From contig CAKKNE010000004.1 in assembly GCA_918797485.1 (NCBI GenBank), positions 3,162,001 through 3,226,000 of the forward strand: a DNA stretch of 64,000 nt, written 5' to 3'. The translations under genes and the position numbers were made by a program. Of this stretch, positions 17,850-27,412 are shown in pieces; the first letter of the stretch is position 1; each line of letters opens with the position of its first letter. The notes under the pieces were generated by a model. It did no database searches and was not told where the DNA came from. It saw only the letters and a program-made list of their open reading frames with translations. The DNA comes from Pelagomonas calceolata. Its lineage: Eukaryota; Sar; Pelagophyceae; Pelagomonadales; Pelagomonadaceae.

Positions 17850-19100
17850 TCAGGCGTCGTCACTCTTCTTCCTCGGACTCTTCCGCTTCGTCGTGGCACG
17901 CTTCTTGGCAGGCTTCTTCGCGGCCGGCTTGCGCGCGCGCGGCGGCTTGGGCGCCCGCCGCGGCACGGCGGCGGGCATCCCGGGGATGCCCGCGAGCAGC
18001 GACGGCGGCAGCCCCGCGAGCGCCGCCGCGAAGCGCCCGCCGCCGCCGCCGCCGTAGTCGCGCTTATATTCAATCACGTACTCGGGGTAGACTTGCGCGT
18101 TGTCGAAGACGCCGTACATGGACCCTTGCGACGCGCAGTCGTCGACCGTGTCGGGGTTGTTCGACACCGAGTCGTTCAGACGGCCCGATCCCCCAATAGC
18201 CGGCGGCCGCCGCAGGCCCGGCTGGCCGCGGCCGCACTCGCCGAGCAGCACGCGACACACCAACATCTTGAGCGCGTCCTGCGGCCGCGCGGCCGTGCCC
18301 GCGTGGCGGTGCCGCACCAGCGCGCTGTGGTCGGGCATGCGGCAGTACTGGTCCGAGTAGCTCGACTGGTCCGCGAAGTAGGCGCAGGCGCCCATGGCGC
18401 CCGTGATCTGCGACAGTCTAAAATCCACGTTCTCGTCCAGTATGCAGTCGATCGTCGACGGCGCCGCGCCGTGGAAGAGGTAGCGCTCTCTACAAGGATT
18501 CGCGTCGGGCAAACAGACGGGGTTCTCGGCCTCGTTGAGCACGCCGGGCAGCACGTCGGACCGCCAGACGCGGTCCTCGTCGCTCGACGACGCGCGGCGG
18601 GCCATGGCCTCGCGCCGCGCCGCGTAGGGCGCCCAGAGGTGGTCATTCACACAACGCTTGATGGACGAGATGTTCGCGTCGGGCAGGCCGCGTGATTGTA
18701 ATCTTGCAGCGACCGACTCGTACTCGTCCGAGCCCGGCGTCAGTTCCACCAATAACTTCTCGTCGACGCCGGCGTCGTCAGGTAAACGCTTGCCGTCGCC
18801 GTCGCGCCGCCAGTAGACGGGACGCTTCGCGCGCTTGGCGTCGCCCGTTTTCTTTTGTAAAGAGGCGACCTGCTGCGCGAGCTGCTGTTTCTCGGCCAGT
18901 AACGATTTGAGGAGCTTGGCCTGGGCGCCCTCGGACAGGTCCGCGGCGTCGTCGAGGATCTGGACCTCCGAGTCCTGGCTGTCCGGCAATGCGGGCGCGG
19001 GCGCGCCACCGACGATCTCGACCTCGTCGTCGCTCTCCGGCGGCGCTTGGGCGTTGTTGGCGGCCTCCTCGTCGCTGTCGAGGATCTCGATGCACTCCAT
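17850..19100 (-). CDS. PARP-domain protein, probable mono-ADP-ribosyltransferase
   Basis: 416 aa. The acidic N-terminus (MECIEILDSDEEAANN, SDDEVEIV) includes SUMO-interaction-like patches. A coiled coil (about 55-85) follows, then the PARP catalytic domain (about 190-350). The NAD-binding His is in YLFHGAA (about 210) and the Tyr in ACAYFADQSSYSDQY (about 241). The third catalytic position, Glu in poly-ADP-ribosylating enzymes, aligns with Met in GSMYGVFDNAQVYPEY, so I expect mono-ADP-ribosyl transfer or altered activity. The C-terminus is a Lys/Arg/Pro tail resembling a nuclear or histone-H1-like tail. Nuclear location is inferred. Confidence 0.85.
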   Translation of the reverse strand: MECIEILDSDEEAANNAQAPPESDDEVEIVGGAPAPALPDSQDSEVQILDDAADLSEGAQAKLLKSLLAEKQQLAQQVASLQKKTGDAKRAKRPVYWRRDGDGKRLPDDAGVDEKLLVELTPGSDEYESVAARLQSRGLPDANISSIKRCVNDHLWAPYAARREAMARRASSSDEDRVWRSDVLPGVLNEAENPVCLPDANPCRERYLFHGAAPSTIDCILDENVDFRLSQITGAMGACAYFADQSSYSDQYCRMPDHSALVRHRHAGTAARPQDALKMLVCRVLLGECGRGQPGLRRPPAIGGSGRLNDSVSNNPDTVDDCASQGSMYGVFDNAQVYPEYVIEYKRDYGGGGGGRFAAALAGLPPSLLAGIPGMPAAVPRRAPKPPRARKPAAKKPAKKRATTKRKSPRKKSDDA

Positions 19101-19561
19101 GTTTCCTTCTGCGCCGCGGCGGGTCGATGCGGTATCGGTCCGAGGTTGCTTTAGGAGCGGCTACGGCGTGCGCGCGCGCTTTTTTGTCTTGTCCGGTCTT
19201 AAGGCAATACGACAGGCTGCGCCACGTGCCGCCGGCGGGCCGCGTAGAGAGTTATGCGCTCCAAAACACCGGCAGCGGCCACAAATCGCGTGGCTAGCGT
19301 CCTGTAAAGACACTAGCAAGCGGCAGATCCGAAATAGGGTTGACTTGAAAAACACTCGGAGGCGTATAGAAAAGCAAAAGAAGACTCCTCAGCAAATACA
19401 AGCCGCTGTCGTCCTCATCATCTCACATCTTGCCAAGTGAGAGCCAGCTCCACACGCGGTAGCCGGCATCGGCGCGCTTGTGATCGTTTGCAACGCGTCG
19501 CAGCTTCAACTCATCCATCCGTGCGAGTTTGCAACAGGTGGCGCTGAACGAGCCCTCTAAA
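19101..19561. other. Divergent promoter region
   Basis: Between PARP and the small plastid membrane protein; holds motif copy 4. Confidence 0.5.
19293..19317 (-). promoter_or_regulatory. Palindromic intergenic motif, copy 4
   Basis: Reverse copy, GCTAGCGTCCTGTAAA then GACACTAGC, 192 bp from the PARP start and 244 bp from the 19562 start. Confidence 0.5.
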
Positions 19562-20008
19562 ATGAAGCTTGCTACCACAGTCCTCTGCTGCTTGGCCACC
19601 GTGCACGCCTTCACGCGACCAAACGTGCGCCGCGCGCCGACCGTGCGACGACAAGCTGTCGACGTGCGCGCTCTCCCTTTCTACACCGTGGCCGAGACGG
19701 GCGCCGGCGCCGACGACCCGTTCTTGCTGTCGCTGGCCGGCGCGTCGATCGGGCTCTTCATCTTCGTAGTCGGTGGCGCGGCGTACCTTACCTTTCAGGA
19801 GCAGCAGTCCAAGAAGAGCATCGAGGAGGAGGACACGAAGCCGCGGCTCCCGACGCTCGCCGAGCTCGAGGCCGAGGGCGTGCGTGACGAGGCGGCGCTC
19901 ATGAACGCGGCAGACATGCCGGCCGCGACGAACCGCAACGAGCGGCGCCAGAACAAGAAGCTCCTCAAGAAGCGCGTCGAGCCGCAGCAGGACCGGGCGC
20001 GGTTCTAG
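19562..20008 (+). CDS. Small plastid-targeted membrane protein, unknown
   Basis: 148 aa from the ATG at 19562. A signal peptide ends VHAFTRP, the Ala-Phe junction typical of bipartite plastid presequences in algae with secondary plastids, followed by a basic transit-like stretch. One transmembrane helix (SLAGASIGLFIFVVGGAAYL, about 58-77) leads to a charged soluble tail (PRLPTLAELEAEGVRDEAAL) ending with Lys/Arg-rich sequence. The layout fits a thylakoid or envelope accessory protein. No family recognised. Confidence 0.75.
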   Translation: MKLATTVLCCLATVHAFTRPNVRRAPTVRRQAVDVRALPFYTVAETGAGADDPFLLSLAGASIGLFIFVVGGAAYLTFQEQQSKKSIEEEDTKPRLPTLAELEAEGVRDEAALMNAADMPAATNRNERRQNKKLLKKRVEPQQDRARF

Positions 20009-20038
20009 CACTTGTAACAGAATTAGTCAGAACAACAA

Positions 20039-20662
20039 CTAGGTGAGCCCAAGCCCGGGGATCGACCGCGCCGGCGGCGGCACGCAGCGCTTGCAGCGCC
20101 GCGACGTCGTCTGCCAGCAGACCTTCGGCGAGCAGTCGCAACAGACGCAGCGCCCGCACGCCCGGCAGTGGTGGCGCCGGTAGTACGTCGTGAACTTGCG
20201 CCGACACAATTGACACGCGGGTGCGTCTTTGTCAGGCGTCCAGATCGGGGGTGCCTTGGCGGCCTCGTACCGCTTCACGAGTTCGGGGTCAGGGGGCTCG
20301 ACGGCGCGGAGCCGGGCCGTCGCGTCGCTGCGCCGCCGCCAGAGATCGGCGGCGGGCGTGTAATACCGCGACACGCGCCCCGCGGCGAGCCAGTCACGCC
20401 GCGGCACGCCGTGCGCCTCAAGATATGCGGCGAACGCTGCGTTGTCGGATGCCGTTTCGCACCCGTCGAGCCGCTCCGACCGCACGAAACTGATGCCCGC
20501 TCCTAGTGCGCGGTGCACTCCGGCACAGGAGATGCAGAGCGAGACGTTGTGCGTCGCGCAGAGCCAGCGGTCGTGGGCGCAGGCGGCGCCGCAGTCAAAG
20601 CAGCAGGCGTCGTCGAGCGCTGCCGCCGGCGCGGCTGACGGCTGGGCAGCATCTCTGGACAT
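20039..20662 (-). CDS. ArfGAP-FYVE zinc-finger protein
   Basis: 207 aa from the ATG at 20662. The N-terminal ArfGAP zinc finger reads CFDCGAACAHDRWLC then CISCAGVHRALGAGISFVRS; the C-x2-C-x(n)-C-x2-C pattern and the following VHR-LG block are those of Arf GTPase activators. The C-terminal FYVE finger has the signature RRHHCRACGRCVCCDCS, with earlier CQLCRRKF and a final CKRC; the RRHHCR motif binds PI3P in known FYVE domains. The combination predicts a GAP for small Arf GTPases on endosomes. The catalytic Arg of ArfGAPs aligns with VHRALG. It ends 30 bp from the previous plus-strand gene. Confidence 0.88.
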   Translation of the reverse strand: MSRDAAQPSAAPAAALDDACCFDCGAACAHDRWLCATHNVSLCISCAGVHRALGAGISFVRSERLDGCETASDNAAFAAYLEAHGVPRRDWLAAGRVSRYYTPAADLWRRRSDATARLRAVEPPDPELVKRYEAAKAPPIWTPDKDAPACQLCRRKFTTYYRRHHCRACGRCVCCDCSPKVCWQTTSRRCKRCVPPPARSIPGLGLT

Positions 20663-21069
20663 CGCGTCTGTTCTGGCTCGCTCGCGGCAAGCGCCGCGCC
20701 GCTCGCCTGATAGACACCCTGCCTCTGCACCTGTAGACACAGTGGCTCCGCTGGACCCTCAGGGCTCGCGCACGCTTATGAAACGCTGCTGGTCCTCACA
20801 AATGGTGGCAATCAGCGTGGTCACACGTGTTTTTTGGGCACTTTGCGCCAGCAAAAATCCCACAAAACCCGAGATCGCAGGGGCTTGAACGCAAACGTAG
20901 GTCTTGAGATCAGCTTTTTGTATAGCTGCAGCCATCAATCGTTGCGGCAAGCATCAATCGTATAGCTGCAAGCCATCAATCGTCGCATTGCTGCGCCGCT
21001 TGTGCTTGCTTCGCCTGCACTCACAGCTCGCCGCTGCATCAATCCATTGCACACAAGCGCAATCCTGCG
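20663..21069. other. Divergent promoter region with short repeats
   Basis: Between ArfGAP-FYVE and FabG. It contains the imperfect direct repeat at 20921-20986. Confidence 0.5.
20921..20986. repeat. Imperfect direct repeat, 40-bp offset
   Basis: TATAGCTGCAGCCATCAATC at 20921 recurs at 20961 with one inserted A; a third partial GCATCAATCG lies between. Confidence 0.8.
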
Positions 21070-21924
21070 ATGTCGCGATTCCTGCTCGCCCTCATGCTCT
21101 CCGCGACGACGGCGCTGCGCGTCGTCACGCGCCGCACGCTCACGCCGCGCCGTGCTGCAATGACCATGAAGGAGGGCGCGACGACGGTGGTCGTCACGGG
21201 CGCGTCCAGAGGCATCGGCGCGGCCATCGCCAAGGATTTAGGAGCGCAGGGCTGCAACGTCGTCGTCAACTACGCGGCGTCCGAGGGACCGGCCCTGGAA
21301 GTTGTGGAAGCCATCAAGGCTTCGGGCGGCGACGCCATTGCCATAAAAGCGAACATGGCGGAGTTGGACGACATCAAGGCCATGTTCAAACAAGTAGCGT
21401 CCGAGTTCGGGGGCTGTGATGTGCTGGTGAACAACGCGGGCATCACTAAAGATGGGTTGGCCATGCGCATGAAGCCGACGCAGTGGCAGGACGTGATTGA
21501 CGTCAATTTGAGCGGCGTCTTCTACTGCTCGCAGCAGGCCTTCAACCAGATGGCGAAGAAGCGCAAGGGCCGCATCATCAACATGTCGTCGGTCGTCGGG
21601 TTGTTCGGCAACCCGGGCCAGGCGAACTACGCGTCGGCCAAAGGTGGAGTGTGCGGCCTGACCATGTCGAACGCCAAGGAGTTCGCCGCTCGGGGCGTCA
21701 CCGTGAATGCGGTCTGCCCCGGATTTATTGGTACGGAGATGGCCAACGAGTTAGGAGAGGACATGCTCGAGAAGGTCAAGAGCGCGATCCCGCTGGGGCG
21801 CCTGGGCGCCGCCGAGGAGGTCGCTGGTTTAGTGAGATACCTCGCGCTCGACGAGTCGGCGGGCTACATCACGGGCCACTCGCTGACCATCGACGGCGGC
21901 ATCGCGATCGGCGCGGGCTTCTAG
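21070..21924 (+). CDS. fabG: 3-oxoacyl-[ACP] reductase FabG, plastid type
   Basis: 284-aa short-chain dehydrogenase that reduces 3-oxoacyl-ACP with NADPH in type II (plastid) fatty-acid synthesis. The nucleotide-binding TGASRGIG is at about 43-50, NNAG near 123, the catalytic Ser in INMSSVVG, and the Tyr/Lys pair in YASAKGG. IPLGRLGAAEEVA and YITGHSLTIDGG are typical FabG C-terminal blocks. The N-terminus (MSRFLLALMLSATTALRVVT) is a hydrophobic leader followed by an Arg-rich stretch, consistent with import into a secondary plastid. Confidence 0.95.
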   Translation: MSRFLLALMLSATTALRVVTRRTLTPRRAAMTMKEGATTVVVTGASRGIGAAIAKDLGAQGCNVVVNYAASEGPALEVVEAIKASGGDAIAIKANMAELDDIKAMFKQVASEFGGCDVLVNNAGITKDGLAMRMKPTQWQDVIDVNLSGVFYCSQQAFNQMAKKRKGRIINMSSVVGLFGNPGQANYASAKGGVCGLTMSNAKEFAARGVTVNAVCPGFIGTEMANELGEDMLEKVKSAIPLGRLGAAEEVAGLVRYLALDESAGYITGHSLTIDGGIAIGAGF

Positions 21925-22429
21925 GCTGGTTCTCGGGTAAGGGCGCGTTAAGATCCTCTTCGTCGGCGGCGTAGCGCTCCGGTGGGGCGGGGAGCGGTGG
22001 TGGTTTTTCTCGTGGCGGCCGCGCGCCCGCGGTTTTCTTCCTTTCGTGTCCTCCGTCGCAGGTATCGGACTTGCCGGCGTAGGTCTCCGGTGCGGCGGGA
22101 AGGAGCGTTACCGCGCCTCACGGATGGAGGCGAGCAGGGCTCGTAAAATCGACGCCACTCCGCGCGCACATTGGCGCGACCGCGGAGCTCTCTTGCCCGG
22201 GCAGAGTTGAGGAGACGCACATCGGAGACGAACCGAGGAGAGTGAGCCGGGTCAGCCGACGCGCGCTCGGTCCAAAAAAACAGAGCTAAAAACTCGGGCT
22301 TCCTCGTTCGTAAACGCGCGCGGCGGGCGAGAAAGGACGCCCTGAACGCGTATACAGCGACGCGAAGCCACCGGCAACGCGAGACAGCGCGAAACCGCCG
22401 AAGAAAAAAAGCGCCGCGACTCGGGCGCG
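21925..22429. other. Intergenic, nothing recognised
   Basis: 505 bp between two plus-strand genes; no motif copy, repeat or RNA gene seen. Confidence 0.5.
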
Positions 22430-23333
22430 ATGGCTGCCGACGAGAGCCACGACGGGCCGCCGGCGAAGCGCCCGAACCTGACCGTCGACTCGTCGAGCGA
22501 CGACGAGGCGCCCACGCCGACGGAGCTGGGCTTCGACGGCGACACGCACAAGTGCTCTTCGTGCCACGTCGTGAAGAAGGTTCCCGAGGACTTCGTGAAT
22601 CCCAAAACAAAACGCGTCGGCAAGACGTGCGCCGAGTGCATCACGCGCGCGCGCTGGAACGTGAGCCCCGCACTCCCCGCGGCGAAGACGTCGGGCCGGA
22701 CGCGTCGACGGCAAGCTGAGCCCGCAGAGAAACCCAAGTCCTCGTCGTCGAAGCTGCCGTGCCGCCGCGGGTGCGGCCGCTCCTTCAAGAACGCGGGTGC
22801 GCGCACGAAGCACGAGGCGGCGTGCGCGCACGGGCGCGACACGGAGGAGGCGGAAGATGCGAACGACGACTTGATTGGACAGAAGGTGATCAACGTCTTT
22901 CCCGGCGCGGGAGGCTTCCGCATGGGCTTCGTCCGCGAGCGGGTCCTCCCTGTGTGGAAATCAACCTGTGTATCGGCTGCGACCACGCCATCAAGCAGGC
23001 GTCGCGTCGATGGCATGGAGGTCGACGCCGACTCGACGGCGCCGTGAAATTTTGATTTCTACACAGGTTCCTCCGCCGGCCGGCTCGGTGCGGATCGGCA
23101 ACTACATGTGCGTCTGGCACGATCACACGTTCACGGAGCACCAGGCCGGGAAGATTCGAAACAAGCTGCTGCGGGAGTGGGAGTGGGCTGAGGTTCCTCC
23201 GGGCGAGATATCTCCGACTTTCCGAGAGCTCTACAAGGAACATGTCGGCGACCGATACGGCGACGCAGACGGCTCTTCGCGCGGACGCACCGTTGCAACG
23301 GCTCTGTTCGGGGATCCCAACGCCCTAGTGTAA
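22430..23333 (+). CDS. Zinc-finger-like protein, unknown
   Basis: Exons 22430-22942 and 23067-23333 give about 259 aa. A disordered acidic N-terminus precedes a four-Cys module (CSSCHVVKKVPEDF then TCAECITRAR) and a C2H2-like finger (CRRGCGRSFKNAGARTKHEA with CAH). The second exon encodes GNYMCVWHDHTFTEHQ and LLREWEWAEVPPGEISPTF. The zinc-ligand patterns are visible; function is unknown, nucleic-acid binding being one possibility. The intron is an introner element. Either donor (22943 or 22952) keeps the frame, so three residues at the junction are uncertain. Confidence 0.65.
22943..23066 (+). mobile_element. Introner element 2 (intron)
   Basis: Element 22950-23066 (117 bp), ends CTGTGTGGAAATCAA / TTGATTTCTACACAG, flanked by GGTCCTCC/GTTCCTCC (7 of 8). 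It contains the internal inverted pair CACGCCATC...GATGGCATGG shared with elements 4 and 6. In this gene it lies in orientation A. Confidence 0.85.
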
Positions 23334-23342
23334 ACATATATC

Positions 23343-25358
23343 TTACGCAACCACCACGTCCGTGTCGTCGGCCCCCTCGAACTTCGGATACACCCTCTTG
23401 TACAGCTTGAGGAGGACCGTGTCCGCCTGCGACATAGGCCTCGAAAGTGCCACTTTAAAGTGGCCGTGCGTGCCGATGGGGCAGGTCATGTGGCACGTGA
23501 GGCCGTGCTTCGTCACGAGCTGCGCGGGCTTGAAGTACGCGCAATCCTCGGGATTCTCGAACATCTTGTAGACCGTGGCCTTGCGTTTATGTGTTCGTAA
23601 CGGCACGCCCGACAAAATACATCTTTTCAGGATGATGCGGTCGGGGTCGCAGGTCAGCGCCGAGCCGATCGCGCAGGCCTCTCCACTAGCACGAAACAGG
23701 ACGACGGGCGCCGGCGCGTACGTCAGGGGTCCTAAGACAGAACAGACGACGTGGTCGCCGGGCCGCAGAAACCGGCTTGATAAAGCCCTTGCGCTCTTGG
23801 GCCCGTGCGACGAGTAGATCGGCCGGCCCCGCCACCGCCGGTGGCCGCAGACGACCTCGACGAGTTCTTTGGATGGTAAAGGCTGCGTATCACCAACGCC
23901 TAGCGTCGTGCGCTTCACGAGGAAGTGCAACACAGTGAGACGGTTCTCATGTTTTAATAACGACGACACACCGGCAGAATCGTTGATTAAGGAAGAAGCA
24001 TCACACGCACGCACGGTCTCCAACCTCATTTTGACGTAGGCGCCCACGCCGACCTCACCCTTCTCGGCCAAGGCTGCCTTGCGCTCCGCGTCGAACCTTC
24101 TGAGAGTGTGGACGTAGCCGTACTGGCGCGGCAGCGCCTCGTGCGCATCGAAGGGCGACGCCTGCACGTCCCTCAGAGCCCGGTACCGCGCGAACCGCGT
24201 TCGCGCCGCGCACCCGGCGGGCACTTCCACCTCGTCGGGAAACTCGCCGTCCTCGTCGTAGCGCTCCTGTAAAGTTAGTGGTTTCTTCACTTCTACCTCC
24301 TCTTCGCGCGTGGACGTGTTCAGGGCCTCCACATCAATGCCGTCATTATCGTCGTCGTCGTCATCAGAACCGTCCCACGCGGCTTGATAGTCGCTCCTCA
24401 GCTTCCTTGGTTGTTCTACTTCTTCCTCCTCCATGTTCTCGAGGTTCTGCTCGCCCATGAGCTCGTCCGGCGTCGCGGCCGACTTCAGGGGCTCGTCACA
24501 TGAACCTTGTAAGGTTTCTGATGGTGTTGTTGCGTCGGACGTCGCGTAGACCTCGCAAGTTGTGATGCGCGCGGCACCCACGCCGCGCACGTGCACCAGT
24601 CGATTCAACGCTAAAGGAGCGTCGCGGACCCAGCCTTCGACATCTAGTAGAGTGCCATCGGATGATGCGTTCTTGACGTGGATGCGACAACGCGTCTGCC
24701 GCCAGCGCGGCAATTTCGAAGGAGCCGCCCTAACGGCTTGCGGCGCGTTTGCCGCGCCGTCGCACCACGGCACCGCATCCCCAAACTCGTCCTTGAAGAA
24801 CCGTCGCGCTATATCCAGGCGATACGCGTCCGGGGCATTTCCCGAAGCGACGCCGACGATGGTGGGCAAGCCCTGGGACTTCAAAGCAGTCAAAACATCG
24901 TCGGCCTCGGGCGAGTAGGTCTCGGGCTCCTCCGTGTCCATGTCGCTTTTCTTCGTAGGAGCCAGCACGCAGACGACCACATCACACGCCGCGGCCGCGT
25001 GCAATGCACTTCGAACGTCGCCGTGCGCCGTCTCGATGACTTGTATGTTGTCCTCCCTTAAGGCGTTTGCTACATCTATAGCAGCGTTTTCCGCGAGGGG
25101 CACGACGGCGCAGGTCAAGGGCGCGTCGGTCGCCTGAGGCTTCCTCGACGACCGCTGGCGCTGGTCCTTCAGCTGCTGGGCCCGTCGTCGCCGTTGCTCC
25201 TTGGCGCCGGCGGCGGCGCCCGCGCGGCGGCCCGGGCCCGCGCGCTCGACGCGGCCCGCGCCGCTCGCGCGTTTCTGGGCGCGGTTCGACTTTGTGGTTT
25301 TGTGGGACTTGTTTTTTTGTTTCAGGCCGCTGCTGGCGCGGTGGTGGTGGCCGGCCAT
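23343..25358 (-). CDS. TSR1: Ribosome biogenesis factor TSR1
   Basis: 671 aa from the ATG at 25358 (MAGHHHRASSGLKQKNKSHK, the typical TSR1/BMS1 start). TSR1 is a GTPase-like factor of late cytoplasmic 40S maturation that lacks GTP hydrolysis. The N-terminal G-like domain (about 80-230) shows no Walker A lysine motif, as expected. An acidic middle (SDDDDDDNDGIDVEAL) leads to family blocks FPDEVEVPAGCAARTRFARY, CGHRRWRGRPIYSSH, DPDRIILKRCILSGVP, YFKPAQLVTKHGL, GTHGHFKV and VLLKLYKRVYPKFE, in the known order. The carboxy end is slightly shorter than the yeast protein. Confidence 0.93.
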   Translation of the reverse strand: MAGHHHRASSGLKQKNKSHKTTKSNRAQKRASGAGRVERAGPGRRAGAAAGAKEQRRRRAQQLKDQRQRSSRKPQATDAPLTCAVVPLAENAAIDVANALREDNIQVIETAHGDVRSALHAAAACDVVVCVLAPTKKSDMDTEEPETYSPEADDVLTALKSQGLPTIVGVASGNAPDAYRLDIARRFFKDEFGDAVPWCDGAANAPQAVRAAPSKLPRWRQTRCRIHVKNASSDGTLLDVEGWVRDAPLALNRLVHVRGVGAARITTCEVYATSDATTPSETLQGSCDEPLKSAATPDELMGEQNLENMEEEEVEQPRKLRSDYQAAWDGSDDDDDDNDGIDVEALNTSTREEEVEVKKPLTLQERYDEDGEFPDEVEVPAGCAARTRFARYRALRDVQASPFDAHEALPRQYGYVHTLRRFDAERKAALAEKGEVGVGAYVKMRLETVRACDASSLINDSAGVSSLLKHENRLTVLHFLVKRTTLGVGDTQPLPSKELVEVVCGHRRWRGRPIYSSHGPKSARALSSRFLRPGDHVVCSVLGPLTYAPAPVVLFRASGEACAIGSALTCDPDRIILKRCILSGVPLRTHKRKATVYKMFENPEDCAYFKPAQLVTKHGLTCHMTCPIGTHGHFKVALSRPMSQADTVLLKLYKRVYPKFEGADDTDVVVA

Positions 25359-25776
25359 GGCTGCTCTTTTTGTTTTGCGCTCTCTGGGTGCAGCGCTCTC
25401 TGGGTGCAAGCCTGTTTTTTGTCTTAGTGATGGACGCAACGGCCTTGAACTCCACGCAAGCAGTGCGCACGTGGGCTAGCTTTGCAAATCCGCCCGAATC
25501 ACACAGCACTGCCTGCAGGCCGATTTTATCGCTCGATGTGCCTCTCAGCCCCTGGATTAGCTAGCGGCGTAAGACACTAGCAGACCCTCTATTTGACCGG
25601 AAACGTTGAGAGACGCGTCGGATAGATCACCTGTTCGCGTACTGGGTGCAGAGACGGTCCTCAAGAGGACAGCTGATGACATGCATGCATGACAAGCGGC
25701 ACATGCAGCAGCCAATCCGTACGGATGAGTTGAAACAGCAGTATGCTTCAAAAGTGACGCCATCGATGCGATAATC
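25359..25776. other. Divergent promoter region, TSR1/NHA
   Basis: 418 bp; holds motif copy 5. Confidence 0.5.
25560..25581 (-). promoter_or_regulatory. Palindromic intergenic motif, copy 5
   Basis: GCTAGCGGCGTAAGACAC then TAGC, centred almost midway between the TSR1 start (201 bp) and the NHA start (195 bp). Confidence 0.5.
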
Positions 25777-27269
25777 ATGTGTAAAAGTTCAACAGATAAC
25801 GAGGACTCTGCAAAAAATGACAGCACACAGCTCCCTGCAGCCCTGTGGGAAGCCTTGTGCGTCGGACTCGTCGTCCTCACGCTCTGGCTCTCGATCGGCG
25901 CCGCCGCAGCCCCAAGAGGCCCGGTCTTCGCGCTCGAGTGCGTCTTCGTCGCCGGCGTGCTCGGCGGCCGGCTCGTGTCGCTTATCGCGAAGAAGACCGA
26001 GGTCCCGCTGCCGCCCCTGGTAGGGATGCTCGGCGCCGGTATTCTTTTGAGGAACGTGCCCTACCTGCGGACGTACGTGGGCGAGGCCGTCGACGCGGGC
26101 AGCTCGTCGGCGCTGCGGACGTGCGCCCTCGCGCTCATTTTAGCAAGAGCGGGCCTAGGCCTGGACGCCGCCGCGCTGAAGCGCCTGCGGTGGGCCGCGG
26201 CGCGCCTCGCGGCCGTGCCCTGCCTCGTCGAGGCCGGGGTCGTCGCTGTGATAGCGTCGCGGCCGTTTGTTTTTGACTTCCCGGCGGGGTGGGCGTGTCT
26301 CCTGGGCTTTGTGGTCGCCGCAGTGTCGCCGGCGGTCGTCGTGCCATCGCTCCTAGCATTGAGGGATGCGGGCTACGGCACAGCGACGGGCATCCCGACG
26401 CTGGTGGTCGCGGCCGCGGCGCTGGACGACGTGCTTTCTTTAGCAGGTTTCGGGATCTGCCTGCCCTTCGCGGTATCGTCGGCGGCGCGCCAGGGGGTCC
26501 TCCCGTCGACGGCCTGGGCCGCGGCGGTGCGCGCGCCGGTTGAAATTGTTGCTGGATTATTTGGCGCGTGGCTCGGGTCGCTCGTGCTGCGCCGGTTCGT
26601 CGTCGAACGGCGGCCGTCCGCGCTGCGGGCCGCCTCAGCTTTAATGCTCGTGGCGCTGGCACTGACCTTCTCGCTGAAGGCGCTCGGCTTTTCGGGCGCG
26701 GCGGCGCTCGCGGCTGTATGGAAATCAAATTTCAGGCGCCCGACGCCATCGACACTCCGCAACTCACTGGTTGATTGCCACACAGGCTCGCGGCGCTCGC
26801 GCTCGCGTTTCTGGCAGGATCTTCATATAAGGCCGCCGGGGGCGTCCTCGGCGAGCTGTGGTCGAGCGTGGCCCAGCCGCTCCTCTTCTCGCTGCTGGGG
26901 GCGGCCGTGGACCTGGATGTAATAAGGGGAAGGGACGCGGGCCTCGGCGTCGCTTTGATCGTGATCTCGGGCGCCTTCCGCTTCGCGGCGACGTCGAACG
27001 CCGTGCGCGGCTTTTCGTTGAAGCCGAAGGAGCGGTTGTTCGTGGCGCTCGCCTGGCTGCCCAAGGCGACGGTGCAGGCCGCCGTCGGGGCCGTCGCGCT
27101 CGACGCGGCGGACTCGTCCGGCGAGAAGGAAAGGGCGCGTGTCGTGCTGACCGTGGCCGTCCTGGCTATTATATTGACTGCACCGGTCGGCGCAATCGCT
27201 ATTTCTGTAGCGGGGCCGCGGCTGTTGACGAAGGATGAGGTCGCCGAGGAGGCGCCGTCGCGGGTTTGA
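25777..27269 (+). CDS. Na+/H+ antiporter, NHA/SLC9B-like (CPA family)
   Basis: Exons 25777-26705 and 26786-27269 give 470 aa. There are about twelve hydrophobic segments. The blocks AAVSPAVVVPSLLALRDAGYGTATGIPTL-type and AAALDDVLSLAGF are hallmarks of NHA antiporters, the Asp-Asp pair being the cation site; WLPKATVQAAVGAVAL near the C-terminus is the matching late helix. It should exchange Na+ or Li+ for protons across a membrane, perhaps a vacuole or plasma membrane. The intron lies in the middle of a helix; only the GC-AG boundary restores the frame. Confidence 0.88.
26706..26785 (+). mobile_element. Introner element 3 (GC-AG intron)
   Basis: Element 26714-26785 (72 bp), ends CTGTATGGAAATCAA / TTGATTGCCACACAG, flanked by perfect 8-bp duplications GCTCGCGG. 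Exon phases match only if the intron begins at the duplicated GC; the GTATGG donor inside the element fails. Confidence 0.88.
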
Positions 27270-27372
27270 TGTTTTGTTTCATAAGTCGTTGTTCATATAG
27301 TACTCGTCTTACTGTACCGACTACACACCACACGAAAACCTAAAGAACCGTATCGCGCGGTTTAAGCTGATG

Positions 27373-27395
27373 CCTAGTGTCTTACAGCAGCTAGC
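27373..27395 (+). promoter_or_regulatory. Palindromic intergenic motif, copy 6
   Basis: CCTAGTGTCTTACAG then CAGCTAGC, ending 17 bp before the predicted ATG at 27413. Confidence 0.5.
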
Positions 27396-27412
27396 TCCAG
27401 CCTCTCACAGCC

